NCBI RefSeq assembly: GCF_004025585.1
Contig: NZ_QTZO01000002.1
Span: 310,001 to 374,000 of the forward strand
Direction of reading: 5' to 3'
From: Pseudodesulfovibrio sp. S3
GTDB lineage: Bacteria > Desulfobacterota > Desulfovibrionia > Desulfovibrionales > Desulfovibrionaceae
DNA length: 64,000 nt
Below the pieces are notes generated by a model. That model was given only the letters and a program-made list of their open reading frames with translations. It searched no databases and had not been told where the DNA came from. This document shows, piece by piece, positions 24,502 through 34,453 of this stretch (its first letter is position 1; each line of letters starts with the position of its first letter). The position numbers and the translations under genes were made by a program.

Positions 24502-25004
24502 TATCCCTGCGCCCCGCCACTGCCGACGACGAATCCCTTATCCGGGACATCATTCACGCATCCATGCTGGTCAGCTATGTGCATTTCCTGCCTGCAAAAT
24601 TCACTGAAAAGATGTTGCGAAACGATCGTGCCGGAGAAATCGCCCGCAATGACGCCGTCCGCTTCACCATTGCCGAGTGGAACAACACCCCGGCAGGCGT
24701 CATGCTGCTCAAGGCAGACTATGTGGACCACCTCTGGACCCATCCCGATTTCATGGGCAAGGGGGTGGGCAGCGCCCTGCTCGACCATGCCGCACACGTG
24801 GCGACCCAGGCCGGATTCCACGCCCTGACCCTGAACTGTTTCGAAAAAAACACCCACGCCCTCGATTTCTACAAGGCCAAGGGGTTCGTCATTGAAAAGA
24901 CCTTCGAGGCCATTGACTATTGTCCCGGCGAAAACGCCTGCTTTCTCGTCAGGCAACTCAAGGACACCACCGCCTCCTCTGAGCCATTCAATGCCATATG
25001 CTGA
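24498..25004 (+). CDS. GNAT-family N-acetyltransferase
   Basis: GTG 24498 overlaps the DppC-type stop. 168 residues with the GNAT order: TADDESLIRDIIHASM, central VDHLWTHPDFMGKGVGSALL (acetyl-CoA loop MGKGVGSALL), ALTLNCFEKNTHALDFYKAK and GFVIEKTF. Transfers an acetyl group from acetyl-CoA to an unknown amine, perhaps a peptide or its breakdown product given the transporter context. Confidence 0.88.
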   Translation: MISLRPATADDESLIRDIIHASMLVSYVHFLPAKFTEKMLRNDRAGEIARNDAVRFTIAEWNNTPAGVMLLKADYVDHLWTHPDFMGKGVGSALLDHAAHVATQAGFHALTLNCFEKNTHALDFYKAKGFVIEKTFEAIDYCPGENACFLVRQLKDTTASSEPFNAIC

Positions 25005-25090
25005 AGCGACTTGGCAGGGCTGTCCGCCGATCGGCCGAACGCCTTATCCCTGGATAAGACCTTGTCCAGAGCCATCTCGGCAGCGCCCGT

Positions 25091-27379
25091 TCAGGCCCGC
25101 ATCACGGCACTGACCATCTCCATCAACCTGTCGACTTCCACCGGCTTGGCCAAATAGCCATCGACTCCGGCCTTCAGGAATATTTCCTCATCACCTGCCA
25201 TGGCATATGCAGTCATGGCGACAATGGGAATCCGGACATTCCGATCCCCGGCCTCCCCGGCCCGTATGGCCCTTGTTGCCTCCACTCCGTCCATTACCGG
25301 CATTTGAATATCCATCAGGACCAGTTCGTAGTCATTGGAAGGAAGGGCCTTCAGGGCCTCGGCACCGTTCTCCACAACGTCAACCCGATACCCGGCCTTA
25401 TACAGGAACCGACTCACCGCCATGCTGTTCACGGCATCATCCTCGACCAGGAGAATCGCACGGGAGCCGCCTGCACGACTTTCCTCTTTTGATGCAACGG
25501 GAAGTCCCGCCTCAGCTTCTCCGTGTCGCTTGAAAGAGATGCAGAAATGGAAGGTGGTGCCGACGCCCGGCTGGCTGGCGGCAGAAATGTCGCCGCCCAT
25601 CAGATGCACGAGCTGACGCACGATGGGCAAGCCAAGCCCCGCCCCCTGATGGGAACGTCGGTACCCCTCGTCGTCTTGCGTGAAAGGCTCAAAGAGGTAT
25701 TCGATCCTGCTTTCATCAATGCCTATGCCGGTATCGGAAACGGAAAACAGGATCCGGCTCATTCCAGGCCGGTCACTGGGAAGGGGGTACGCCTCGATCC
25801 TGACACTGCCGGATTCCGTGAATTTGACAGCATTCCCCACCAGATTATTGAATATCTGCTGAAGCCGCAGGGAGTCGCCCACCAGATCGTGCGGAATAGC
25901 TTCATGTATATTCATTACGAATCCAATCCCTTTCTGTTGACAAGACGGCCTGAACAGACGCTCGACAAACACCATGGATTCAACCAGATCGAACTGCTCC
26001 TCAGTCAAACTGATGTTGCCGGTCTCAATTCTGGACAAATCGAGAATGTCGCCGACAAGAGCGGTCAGACGCGCAGCCGACTCTGCCGCCATACCGAGGT
26101 ATTCCTCCTGGTCCGAATCCAATGGTGTGGTTTGGAGAAGGTAATGCATGCCCATGATGCCGTTCAAAGGCGTTCTCAGCTCATGGCTCATGTTCGCAAG
26201 GAACATGGTCTTGGCATGATTGGCAGCCTCGGCATTGGCCTTTTCCCGGGCCAACTCCGCTTTCTGCTGCAGCAGGTGTTCACGGGCCTGGTCCAACTTG
26301 ACCACCATCTCGTTATAGGCCCTTCCGATCTCCAACATTTCCAAAGGCAGCTTTTCTATTCCGATGGACGTACCGAGTTCGCCCTTGCCCAGATTGACGA
26401 AAGCCTGTTGAAACTGTTCTTTGACGGCGTCAAGAAGGTCGTCCTTGCTCAACACCGTGATGCAGATCCAATCCATGCATTCCAGGTTCACCCAGTATAT
26501 CTGATATTCGTCTTCATCTGTCTTGACGGTTTCATATCCGGCCCCTTGCGCGTGAATATCCTGCAAATCCAGGTGAGCAAAAGCCTCGTGCAGATCCTTG
26601 AAAGGAACCTGACATTCCTCCCCCTTGCACATTTTCCGGGAGAGCACCCCGTGGCTGGAGGATATGACCATGCCGTCAAGCTGCACGACACAGTTCAGCT
26701 GCGAGCTCCGCGTCGGGGCCAGGACGGACGGACGCACAAGACTGTCCACCTGCAAATCGATACTCCACAAACCGACGAAGTCGTCCTGAACATACACGGG
26801 GATCGACGCGGCCACGATCATCCCCTGTCCAGCGTAGTCTATATGCGGCAGGGACCAGCGCACCTCCCGCTCCGGATTCACCTCGGGATTGACCGAGGCA
26901 TACGTGTGATAGTCGCTCCATTTGAAATCAGGAGTAATGGCCGTAATCTGGTCGATATAAGGATATTGCAGCGCTGTGTTGGCGATGTCCTGATAATATA
27001 TCCAGACCGTTCCCGGCAACCGTTGGCGCAGGGCCATGAGCATCGGCCCCATGCTTCTGTGACAGAACAAACGGTATCCGGCGTCCAAGTCGCCTTTGCT
27101 GTCGGGCGGCCAGGAATAACTCAACGCCTCCTTGCTCAGCGATCCGCCCCTGAAGGCCTTGAGGTCGTGAAGGCTCAGATAAAAACCGTCCTCCCCCACT
27201 CCGAACCCCGCACTCGTCAGCCAGTCGCGTATGGCCGCTGGATCGCGGGGGGTTATCTTGAACAATTCAAGGGAATGGCACGCGAGATAATGCAGCGCGT
27301 CCTTGACACGGTCCAGTTCGCAGGAAATGACTCTGGAGACCACCTTGAGTTGTGTTTGTATCCTTTCAAGCTCAAGCAT
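25091..27379 (-). CDS. hybrid sensor histidine kinase/response regulator
   Basis: Start chosen at ATG 27377-27379 after GGAGTATTCG, giving 762 residues. Residues 1-350 look like a double-Cache-type ligand domain ([32 protein letters not shown]) but no membrane segments are visible, so it may be cytoplasmic. A coiled linker leads to HisKA (phospho-His in [11 protein letters not shown]), HATPase ([22 protein letters not shown]) and a receiver with phospho-Asp in [12 protein letters not shown]. No output domain or partner regulator is adjacent. Confidence 0.92.
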   Translation of the reverse strand: MLELERIQTQLKVVSRVISCELDRVKDALHYLACHSLELFKITPRDPAAIRDWLTSAGFGVGEDGFYLSLHDLKAFRGGSLSKEALSYSWPPDSKGDLDAGYRLFCHRSMGPMLMALRQRLPGTVWIYYQDIANTALQYPYIDQITAITPDFKWSDYHTYASVNPEVNPEREVRWSLPHIDYAGQGMIVAASIPVYVQDDFVGLWSIDLQVDSLVRPSVLAPTRSSQLNCVVQLDGMVISSSHGVLSRKMCKGEECQVPFKDLHEAFAHLDLQDIHAQGAGYETVKTDEDEYQIYWVNLECMDWICITVLSKDDLLDAVKEQFQQAFVNLGKGELGTSIGIEKLPLEMLEIGRAYNEMVVKLDQAREHLLQQKAELAREKANAEAANHAKTMFLANMSHELRTPLNGIMGMHYLLQTTPLDSDQEEYLGMAAESAARLTALVGDILDLSRIETGNISLTEEQFDLVESMVFVERLFRPSCQQKGIGFVMNIHEAIPHDLVGDSLRLQQIFNNLVGNAVKFTESGSVRIEAYPLPSDRPGMSRILFSVSDTGIGIDESRIEYLFEPFTQDDEGYRRSHQGAGLGLPIVRQLVHLMGGDISAASQPGVGTTFHFCISFKRHGEAEAGLPVASKEESRAGGSRAILLVEDDAVNSMAVSRFLYKAGYRVDVVENGAEALKALPSNDYELVLMDIQMPVMDGVEATRAIRAGEAGDRNVRIPIVAMTAYAMAGDEEIFLKAGVDGYLAKPVEVDRLMEMVSAVMRA

Positions 27380-27799
27380 CGAATACTCCTTCACCGCAAG
27401 CGGACAGCTTTTTCGATCAGCGAAACACAACCTCACGGCACGCCCTGTTCCTCCCATGGCAGATACGAAAAATCATAGATACGAAGCCCCTCGACTGAAA
27501 ATCTTCCGGCAGTCGCCCCTGCCGTCGCACGCCTTCCTGAGCACGCAGGGAAGAGATGTTTCCATCTTGTCATAGATTCCTACGGGCAACATGCGCCTGT
27601 ACATTATAATCGGTCGTCCACCTCCGCTGAACATGCAGCATAAAAGACCGGGCCGAACCATTCCGCCCAAGCCGCCATGTTCCTCTTTTCCACTGGTCCG
27701 CACTGGTGTATACCAATCCTCGGTATCCAGATTTTCCAAACGCTGTGGATGAAAAGAAACGGCATCGGTCCAATCTTTCTTACTAGGCTGGTATGGCAC
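27380..27799. other. intergenic region between kinase and recN
   Basis: About 420 bases separating divergent genes, with no credible coding frame. It should hold both promoters; I see no convincing LexA-type CTGT-N8-ACAG palindrome upstream of recN. Confidence 0.4.
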
Positions 27800-29413
27800 A
27801 TGCTTGAACTGCTGCGAATCCGAAACCTCGCTCTCATCGAAGACGTTGAGCTGGAATTTTCTCCCGGCCTGAACGCCCTGACCGGCGAGACCGGTGCGGG
27901 CAAGTCCTTCATCATGCGGGCCGTGGACTTTCTCATGGGCGAACGCATGGACAAGAAGCTGGTCCGACCGGGAACCGACAAGGCCACCGTGGAGGCCCTT
28001 TTCGTGCTGCCCGAAGGCGAGACCGTGATCCGGCGCGAACTTTCCGCCGAAACCGGACGCAGCCGGGTATACGTCAACGACGTCCTCTCATCCCAGCCCA
28101 CCATCAGGGACATGGGCTCCCGGCTGATCATCCACACTTCACAACACGGGCAGCAGAAGCTCCTGTCCCCGGCCTTCCAGTCAGAGATTCTCGACTCCTT
28201 CCTCCCGACCCCCTCGTTCCTGACGGAGCGCAACGAGAGCCTCGCCGTGCTCAATGACGTGCTGGAACGCAAGCGGCGGTTGGCCGAGAAATTCGACGAT
28301 CTGCAAAAACAGCGCGATTTTCTCGAATACCAGAAAAAGGAAATCGAGGCGGTGGACCCGCAACCGGGCGAAGAGAACGAGTTGGAGGAACGCAAGAAAA
28401 TTCTCAAGGACCGCGAGCAGGCAGGCGAATGCCTCCAGAACGCCCTCGACATCCTGCACGGCGAAGTCAGCCTGCTCGACGCCATGACCCTGCTCACCCG
28501 CGAGATGGAGATCATCGCCCGGCTCTTCCCCGGCTTTGAAGAGGACCGCGAGGCCATCGAAGAGCACCGCATGCGGCTGCATGATATCGACTCCCGGCTG
28601 CGGCGCGGACCGGATTATTTCGAGGAAGAGGAAACCATGTCCCTGGACGACATCGAATCCCGGCTGTTCGCATTGGCTAAACTCAAACGCAAACTCAAGC
28701 GCGGTCTGGACGAGATCGTGGGCATGAAGACCGAGATCGACGACAACCTTTCCTTTCTCGACGCCTGCGCCCTGGACATGAAGCACCTGAACCGCGAGGA
28801 AAGCCTAGCAGCGGCAGCCCTCAAGGAAACCCTGGCCAGACTCAACCGCGCCCGGAAAAAGGCGGCAGGCGAACTCTCCACCCGCATCGTGGACGAACTT
28901 TCCGACCTCGGGTTTTCCGAGCACGTCAAGGTCCACTTCGAATTCGATCCGCGCGAACTCTATCCCGGCTGCGACGACATGCGCGGCCGTCTCATGTGGG
29001 TGCCCAACCCGGGACAGGCTGCACAACCGCTTGACAAAATCGCCTCGGGAGGCGAACTCTCCCGCTTCCTGCTGGCCCTGGTCACCATGCGCGGCGACAG
29101 CGAGCAGGATCACGACGCCCGCCCCTCCCTCATCTTCGATGAAGTGGACGCGGGCATCGGCGGCCTGACCCTGAACTCCGTGGGCAACAAGCTGCGCACC
29201 CTGGCCGACCGCCAGCAGATGCTGCTCATCACCCACTGGCCGCAACTGGCCCGCAAGGCGGACCGCCACTTCCTCATCGTCAAGGAAGTGATCGACAACG
29301 TGACCTATACCCGTTGCGATCGACTGGAAGGGGATGAAATAATGGCGGAACTCTCGCGTATGGCCGGCGGCGGCGAACAGGGTGCAGCCCTGGCAGAAAA
29401 ATTATGTAAATAG
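27800..29413 (+). CDS. recN: DNA repair protein RecN
   Basis: ATG 27800 (MLELLRIRNLALIEDVELEF); 537 residues, slightly shorter than the usual 550. SMC-like ABC ATPase: Walker A TGETGAGKSFIM, a long coiled-coil middle (residues about 150-380), signature KIASGGELSRFLLAL, Walker B PSLIFDEVDAGIGG and a His switch LLITHWPQLAR. It holds DNA ends together during double-strand break repair in the cytoplasm. The ribosome binding site is weak; it is divergent from the histidine kinase and followed by a long inverted repeat. Confidence 0.95.
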   Translation: MLELLRIRNLALIEDVELEFSPGLNALTGETGAGKSFIMRAVDFLMGERMDKKLVRPGTDKATVEALFVLPEGETVIRRELSAETGRSRVYVNDVLSSQPTIRDMGSRLIIHTSQHGQQKLLSPAFQSEILDSFLPTPSFLTERNESLAVLNDVLERKRRLAEKFDDLQKQRDFLEYQKKEIEAVDPQPGEENELEERKKILKDREQAGECLQNALDILHGEVSLLDAMTLLTREMEIIARLFPGFEEDREAIEEHRMRLHDIDSRLRRGPDYFEEEETMSLDDIESRLFALAKLKRKLKRGLDEIVGMKTEIDDNLSFLDACALDMKHLNREESLAAAALKETLARLNRARKKAAGELSTRIVDELSDLGFSEHVKVHFEFDPRELYPGCDDMRGRLMWVPNPGQAAQPLDKIASGGELSRFLLALVTMRGDSEQDHDARPSLIFDEVDAGIGGLTLNSVGNKLRTLADRQQMLLITHWPQLARKADRHFLIVKEVIDNVTYTRCDRLEGDEIMAELSRMAGGGEQGAALAEKLCK

Positions 29414-29440
29414 GGGGGAGCGGGTACGCCTCCGGCGGCC

Positions 29441-29492
29441 GTGGGAAGGGGAGGAAAAACCCTTTTCAAAGGGTTTTTCCTCCCCTTCCCAC
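29441..29492 (+). terminator. long hairpin after recN
   Basis: Inverted repeat GTGGGAAGGGGAGGAAAAAC / GTTTTTCCTCCCCTTCCCAC spanning 52 bases with a short loop. It is strong but followed by C-rich, not T-rich, sequence, so it may work in both directions or as a 3' stabiliser. Confidence 0.75.
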
Positions 29493-29551
29493 GGACCCCC
29501 ATCCCCTTCTTTTCCCAAACTTTTTAGTGCGCGCTTCGCGCGGGGTTTGCT

Positions 29552-30145
29552 GTGACCACTCTTTTCATTTCGCTTTATATGAAGCTCTTCTTTCTGCTCA
29601 CGCCGTTTTTCGTGCTGTCCGTGTTCCTGACCCTGACCGAGGATATGGAAAAATCGGAACAGCGCCGACTGGCCATACGCACCACCACGGCAGTGCTTGT
29701 CATCGCCCTGGTACTCTACTTTGCGGGCAATCCCATCTTCTCCACACTGGGCATCACCCTGGACGGCTTCCGGGTGGGGGCGGGTTCGCTGCTCTTCCTG
29801 TCTGCCGTGTCCCTGCTCTCCGGGAAGAAACAACGCCCCGAAATGGACGACGACGCGGACGTGGCCGTGGTACCCTTGGCCATCCCCATCACGGTCGGTC
29901 CGGCCTCCATCGGAACCCTGCTCATCCTCGGCGCGGAGTTGTCCACCACACCGCAAAAGCTCACCGGAGCCGCCGCCCTGGTCTGTGCCTGCCTGTCCGT
30001 CGGACTGCTCCTGTTCATCGCCCCTACCGCCAAACGGGTCATAGGGAAGATGGGCCTCAACGTGATGACCAAGATCACCGGACTGGTCCTGTCGGCCATG
30101 GCCGCACAGATCGTGTTTGTCGGGGTGAAAAACTTCCTCGCCTGA
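29552..30145 (+). CDS. MarC-family membrane protein
   Basis: GTG 29552 gives 197 residues; the first-helix pattern (MTTLFISLYMKLFFLLTPFF) aligns best with that start, and ATG 29579 is an alternative. Six hydrophobic segments with family-type AIPITVGPASIGTLLIL and a terminal GLVLSAMAAQIVFVGVKNFL. The MarC/UPF0056 family are inner-membrane proteins of unsettled function. Stand-alone gene. Confidence 0.85.
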   Translation: MTTLFISLYMKLFFLLTPFFVLSVFLTLTEDMEKSEQRRLAIRTTTAVLVIALVLYFAGNPIFSTLGITLDGFRVGAGSLLFLSAVSLLSGKKQRPEMDDDADVAVVPLAIPITVGPASIGTLLILGAELSTTPQKLTGAAALVCACLSVGLLLFIAPTAKRVIGKMGLNVMTKITGLVLSAMAAQIVFVGVKNFLA

Positions 30146-30211
30146 TCCGGCCCGGAGCCGCCTCCTTCTCCTCTTTACACCGCCCCGAAACTCCTCTACA
30201 AAATAGTTGCT

Positions 30212-30973
30212 ATGACAACCAATCTGGAACTCACTCTGGAACACGGCTACAATATCCGCTCCTACGAGCCGCGCATGGACGGCCACGTATCCATCGCCTC
30301 CCTCTGCAACCAGTTGCAGGATATCGCCTCGCGCCACGCCGACTCCCTGGGCTTCGGCTTCCACGATCTTGAGGAAAGCGGCCATTTCTGGATTCTGGCC
30401 CGGCTCCACATCATGGTGAACCGGCTGCCGAGATTCGGAGAACGGACCTCGATCCGAACCTGGCCGTCCGGCAACGAACGACTGGTGGCCCTGCGCGATT
30501 TTCTGATCCATGACGCTGACGGCCTCATCGGGCAGGCCACCACTTCCTGGGTGACCATGAATAAACAGACCCATCGCCCTGACAAGCCGGACCAGGTACT
30601 GAACCGCCGCTTTATCCCGGACCGGGAGCACGCCATTGTTTTCCCGACCAAATCCGTGACCCGGCTCAAGCAGGGCGACTACACCGCCGACCTGACTGCC
30701 CGCCGGGCCGACATCGACATCAACGGCCACGTCAACAACGTGAAGCATGTTGAACTGTGCTTCGAGGCAGTGCCGCCGGAATGGGCAGATGATCACCGAT
30801 GCAGGGGGCTGGACATCCAGTTCCGGGCCGAGGCTTTTGCCGGTGACAAATTGCGGGCTGCCTGTGCCCTTTCCGAGCCGGACGCGGACATGGACACCAT
30901 GCTGCACTCCCTGACGCGGGTTTCAGACGACAAGGAGATCGTACGCATGCGCTCCTGGTGGAGGAAGGCATGA
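30212..30973 (+). CDS. acyl-ACP thioesterase
   Basis: 253 residues with two hot-dog folds. N-terminal half: HVSIASLCNQLQDIASRHAD and FWILARLHIMVNRLPRFGER; C-terminal half: RRADIDINGHVNNVKHVELC, the conserved Asp/Asn-His pattern of the fat/acyl-ACP thioesterase family. It releases free fatty acids from acyl carrier protein in the cytoplasm. The next gene starts within its stop codon (ATGA). Confidence 0.9.
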   Translation: MTTNLELTLEHGYNIRSYEPRMDGHVSIASLCNQLQDIASRHADSLGFGFHDLEESGHFWILARLHIMVNRLPRFGERTSIRTWPSGNERLVALRDFLIHDADGLIGQATTSWVTMNKQTHRPDKPDQVLNRRFIPDREHAIVFPTKSVTRLKQGDYTADLTARRADIDINGHVNNVKHVELCFEAVPPEWADDHRCRGLDIQFRAEAFAGDKLRAACALSEPDADMDTMLHSLTRVSDDKEIVRMRSWWRKA

Positions 30974-31401
30974 CTGCGGACATCAACCTGACCTTCAACA
31001 CCGCCGGTGTGGACTGGACCAAGGCCACCGAAATATTCGAAAGGGCGCCGCTCGGCACCCGTGAGCCGGACCGCCTGCGACGGACCTTTGAAAACAGCTC
31101 TCTGGTCTGCTTTGCCTGGGACAACGGAACCCTGATCGGCATCAGCCGCGCCCTGAGTGACGGCATTGTCCAGTCGGTCATCTACGATCTGTGCATGCTC
31201 CCGGAATATCAGGGCAAGGGACTTGGAACCCGAATGATGGAGGCCATGATCCAAAGGCTGGATACCGACAATGTGGTCCTGTGGGCCGTGCCGGGCAAGG
31301 AACCCTTCTATGCCCGCTTCGGCTTCAAGCCCATGCTCACGGCCATGGCCTTGGTCGAGAACCCCGAACGGACCGCGGCCCAGGGCTACATCAGGCTGTA
31401 G
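30970..31401 (+). CDS. GNAT-family N-acetyltransferase
   Basis: ATG 30970 overlaps the thioesterase stop. 143 residues; acetyl-CoA loop in YDLCMLPEYQGKGLGTRMME (Q/RxxGxG/A), then VVLWAVPGKEPFYARFGF. Typical small GNAT; substrate unknown. It converges with the HD-GYP gene, whose stop overlaps its end by 11 bases. Confidence 0.88.
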   Translation: MTADINLTFNTAGVDWTKATEIFERAPLGTREPDRLRRTFENSSLVCFAWDNGTLIGISRALSDGIVQSVIYDLCMLPEYQGKGLGTRMMEAMIQRLDTDNVVLWAVPGKEPFYARFGFKPMLTAMALVENPERTAAQGYIRL

Positions 31402-32392
31402 ACTCTACGCCGCCCGCCAGCACCTCGACCAACATCCGGGCCAGCGCAGGCTCATATTTCTTCGCATCCCTAACCAGTACCAAGGCCGCTTCGGCCATGT
31501 CGTGTGCGCTCCTGTACGGCCTGTCCCCGATCAGGGCGGAATAGGAATCAGCCACGGCGCAGAGCTTTCCGGCCATGGAAATCGCCTTGGAGAACCGCCG
31601 CTCTGGATAGCCGGAGCCGTCCAGCCGTTCATGGTGTTGGGTCAGGCATTCCCGGATCACGGAGTCCTCCTCCTTGAGCCGCTTGAGTATGTTCCGGCCC
31701 GCATCGATATGGTGCTCGATGGATTCACGGTCACGCCGGACCAGAAGCTGTTGCTTGTCCTTGATGAATTTCGGCACCTTGGCCATGCCCATGTCGTGCA
31801 GAAGCAGGCCGAGCGCCAGGCTGGCAAGTGCGGTTTTCTCCACCTTGCCGTCCGTCAACCGAAGATAAAGCGCCAGCCCGATGAGCATGGTGTTGGTCGA
31901 ATGCACTGCCAGGCTGTATTCGCGGTCCAGGGTCCGGGTCAGGAACTCCACGCGGGCAGGGTCGATCCAGAGGTACTCCGCCAGGACCGAGACATCCTTT
32001 TTCAGCGCCTCATAGGCCTTTTTCTGCGGCTGGGCGAAAAACGCGTCCATGCGGTCCCTGAACGCGAGAAAGAAAATTTCCGCCACCTCGAGGGAAGTGA
32101 AGCCCTCTTCCACCAGGAGCAGGCCGAGCCGCTTGCTCAGATGCTCGGCATAGACCCTGTAATCATCGCGGAGCAAGTAAAGCTGCCCGTTCTCGGCAAA
32201 TCCAGCCACCTCGGCCTGACCGTCCGTGGACAGCCGTTGTCCGGCCTTGTGATATTTCTTTGTCTGGGCCACTCGTGGATCAAAACAATAGAGATCCACA
32301 GGCGGTCGGAACTTCGGGAAGCTCGCCAGGATGTTCGGACTGATCTGAAGATAGGTCTCGGACAGGGCATCGTTGTTCAGGGATTCGGCCAT
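31391..32392 (-). CDS. HD-GYP domain protein
   Basis: I start at ATG 32390-32392 (MAESLNNDALSETYLQIS), 333 residues; the frame is open further upstream but that part has no natural composition. An N-terminal domain of about 150 residues (PilZ-like or unclassified) precedes an HD-GYP core: LLLHDMGMAKVPKFI and LTQHHERLDGSGYP. HD-GYP enzymes hydrolyse cyclic-di-GMP. No receiver domain is present; the ribosome binding site is weak. Confidence 0.85.
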   Translation of the reverse strand: MAESLNNDALSETYLQISPNILASFPKFRPPVDLYCFDPRVAQTKKYHKAGQRLSTDGQAEVAGFAENGQLYLLRDDYRVYAEHLSKRLGLLLVEEGFTSLEVAEIFFLAFRDRMDAFFAQPQKKAYEALKKDVSVLAEYLWIDPARVEFLTRTLDREYSLAVHSTNTMLIGLALYLRLTDGKVEKTALASLALGLLLHDMGMAKVPKFIKDKQQLLVRRDRESIEHHIDAGRNILKRLKEEDSVIRECLTQHHERLDGSGYPERRFSKAISMAGKLCAVADSYSALIGDRPYRSAHDMAEAALVLVRDAKKYEPALARMLVEVLAGGVESTA

Positions 32393-32446
32393 GTCGCGGA
32401 TGATACCCGGGTTTGGGCCTTTTTTAAAGGGGCAGCGGCAACCGAC

Positions 32447-32486
32447 GCAAAAAAAGGGACCCCGGAAAACCCGAAGCCCCTTGAAG
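32447..32486 (-). terminator. intrinsic terminator of the low-complexity secreted protein gene
   Basis: On the minus strand, GGGGCTTCGGGTTTTCCGGG forms an imperfect stem followed by CCC and seven T residues, 22 bases after the stop at 32508. Confidence 0.65.
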
Positions 32487-32507
32487 GTTGCATGTTCGGC
32501 CAGGCCG

Positions 32508-33383
32508 CTACTTGCCCTTGCCGCCACCATTGCCCTTGCCGCCGCCATTGGAGTTGCCGGAATTGCCCTTGCCTTTGCCCCCGCCATTGGAGTTGCCGGA
32601 ATTACCCTTGGAGGAGCCGGAACCCTTGGCGCCGCTCTTGGAATTTGCAGACGCACGTCCCAACCCCACGGCCTTGGAGCCCTTTCCCCCCGAAACGCCG
32701 GGGGTCTTGGAGACGCCTTCCTTGACGTTGCGGCCAGTGGCAAAACCTGCCTGGGCGGATACTGCGGCCATCTCCTTGCCCAACCCCTTGCTGGACACTT
32801 CGGCCCGCACCTGGTGCTTGTGCCCCAAGCCCAAAGTGCTCGGATGCACGCCCAGTTCATGGGCGATCTCACCCCAGCCCATGCCTTCGTCACGCATGGA
32901 CGCAATGGACTCCGCGCTCACTGAGGCTGCATCGGAGAGTGCGCTGTCTGCTGCGGTCTGGGCCGCCTCCAAGGCGGACTGGGCCGCTTCCAGATCGGCG
33001 GCTGCCTGGGCCTCGGCTTCCTCGTCCTCTGCCGCCTGGGCGGCAGACAGGGCATCACTGGCCGCATCCACGGCAGCCTGTGCATCGGCCACATCCTGCT
33101 CTGCGTCAGCCACGGCCTGCGCCGCATTTTCCGCAGCAGCCGCAGCCAGTGCATCCGCCTTTGCGGCTTGAGCCGGATTGGCAAAGGCGGGTTCGGCTTC
33201 AACGGTATCCCCGGCATCCTCGCCATCGGCAGGATCAGCGAGGTCGCCCGTGTCCCCGACCACATCGCCGGTTGCAGGGTCGGTCACGGGATCCGTCTGG
33301 GCCATGGCCGCAGGCGCGGCCAGGGTCAGTGCGACAAGCAATATAACCATCAATAGGCTTAACTTTTTCAGTATAGTACACAT
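32508..33383 (-). CDS. secreted Ala-rich protein with Gly/Asn/Ser/Lys repeat tail
   Basis: ATG 33381-33383 after GGAGAAATGAT; 291 residues. Signal peptide ends APAAMAQ. Then an Ala/Glu/Asp coiled coil (about residues 60-150), a short HTH-like segment SIASMRDEGMGWGEIAHELG and VHPSTLGLG, and a tail with repeated GKGNSGNSNGGG units (encoded at 32510-32640). The MGWGEIAHELGVH segment is common in secreted proteins of delta-proteobacteria, function unknown. Confidence 0.75.
   Translation of the reverse strand: MCTILKKLSLLMVILLVALTLAAPAAMAQTDPVTDPATGDVVGDTGDLADPADGEDAGDTVEAEPAFANPAQAAKADALAAAAAENAAQAVADAEQDVADAQAAVDAASDALSAAQAAEDEEAEAQAAADLEAAQSALEAAQTAADSALSDAASVSAESIASMRDEGMGWGEIAHELGVHPSTLGLGHKHQVRAEVSSKGLGKEMAAVSAQAGFATGRNVKEGVSKTPGVSGGKGSKAVGLGRASANSKSGAKGSGSSKGNSGNSNGGGKGKGNSGNSNGGGKGNGGGKGK
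32510..32640 (-). repeat. in-gene tandem repeats coding GKGNSGNSNGGG
   Basis: The plus strand shows repeated TTGCCGCCACC, TTGCCCTTGCC and GGAGTTGCCGGAATTGCCCT units, encoding the glycine-rich tail of the secreted protein. Such repeats can expand or contract. Confidence 0.7.
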
Positions 33384-33402
33384 ATCATTTCTCCAAGTGC
33401 TA

Positions 33403-34359
33403 TTACCGGACATCGGTAATGAAGGTCACCGATTCGTCGAGGGAGAAAACACTCTCCTCCACTTCAACCTTTTCGGCGGTTCCAAACCAACTCAGAGGCA
33501 GCCTTTTGGGTCCAATGCCTGGATTACCAGCCAGGACATAGTCACGTACGGCCTCGGCGCGTCCCCTGGCCAGGGCAGCATCGCCCGCAGCAAAGGAAAC
33601 TATGTGCACGGTCAAGGTCTCGTTGACCTGCATCATTGCGCTGAGTACCTGCAACGACGCCTTGCTGTCGGCATTCAGGACATCGGTCCCGGATTTGAAC
33701 GCCATGCCCTTAAGCGTGACATTGCGTTTACCTATTATGTGATTGCGGTAGGAAAAGTCCCCTTGCAGATTGAGTTGCTCCGTGGCCGTCATGGCCATGC
33801 TCCCGTCGGGATAGTACTCAAGGAACCGTTTCCAGGCCGCGATCTCCTCATTGTTTCTCCCCAGCTCCTTCAGGGCGCGCGCCCTGTTGAAAAGCGCTTC
33901 GGGGTTGTATGCGTCCAGTTCGACGACCCTGTCATAGTGTGCCAGGGCCTCTTTCCACGCTCCCCGGTCCATGTTTCCATGTCCCAGGTAGAGATGGGCT
34001 GAAATGTGCTTCGGGTCAAGGCTGATCGCCCTTTCATAGGCCGCCCTTTCCCGCTCGAAATCAAGCATCGCCCAATGGGCCACCCCGGTCCAGAAGACGT
34101 AATCCGCGTTTTCCGGCTCCAGGGCCACGGCCTTTTCCAGGTAGGCAAGGCCATCCTTGGGCCGGTCCATGGCCAGATAGAACCTGCCTACGTAATAGGC
34201 CGAAGAAGCGTCCCCGGGGTTCTCGCGGAACTGCTCTCCGAGAACCCTGATCCCGTCCTCGTACTGTTCCTGTTCGAGGTAGTACGGCCCGACGACCTTG
34301 GCACAACCGGCTGCGCCCAGGACGCACGCGATCAATATCATCGCCACGATATGTTTCAC
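33403..34359 (-). CDS. TPR lipoprotein with OmpA-like tail
   Basis: MKHIVAMILIACVLGAAGC is a lipoprotein signal (lipobox AAGC). Residues about 30-200 are TPR repeats (YYVGRFYLAMDRPKDGLAYL, AHLYLGHGNMDRGAWKEALA, EALFNRARALKELGRNNEEI). The C-terminal region (LQVLSAMMQVNETLTVHIVS then RGRAEAVRDYVL) resembles the peptidoglycan-binding OmpA fold. It is the last gene of the sigma-factor run on the minus strand. Confidence 0.8.
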   Translation of the reverse strand: MKHIVAMILIACVLGAAGCAKVVGPYYLEQEQYEDGIRVLGEQFRENPGDASSAYYVGRFYLAMDRPKDGLAYLEKAVALEPENADYVFWTGVAHWAMLDFERERAAYERAISLDPKHISAHLYLGHGNMDRGAWKEALAHYDRVVELDAYNPEALFNRARALKELGRNNEEIAAWKRFLEYYPDGSMAMTATEQLNLQGDFSYRNHIIGKRNVTLKGMAFKSGTDVLNADSKASLQVLSAMMQVNETLTVHIVSFAAGDAALARGRAEAVRDYVLAGNPGIGPKRLPLSWFGTAEKVEVEESVFSLDESVTFITDVR

Positions 34360-34453
34360 TCAAAGACTCCCATGGGTTGGTCCGGGGCTTGCTCCCCTTC
34401 CAATTGAATATACCGACACACTACACCCCGGGTCACATCTTTATCAAGAATTG

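Noticed and set aside
25523-27478. Long frame antisense to the histidine kinase
   Set aside because: It mirrors the GC-rich kinase gene, has no ribosome binding site and no natural protein features; the kinase motifs on the other strand are complete.
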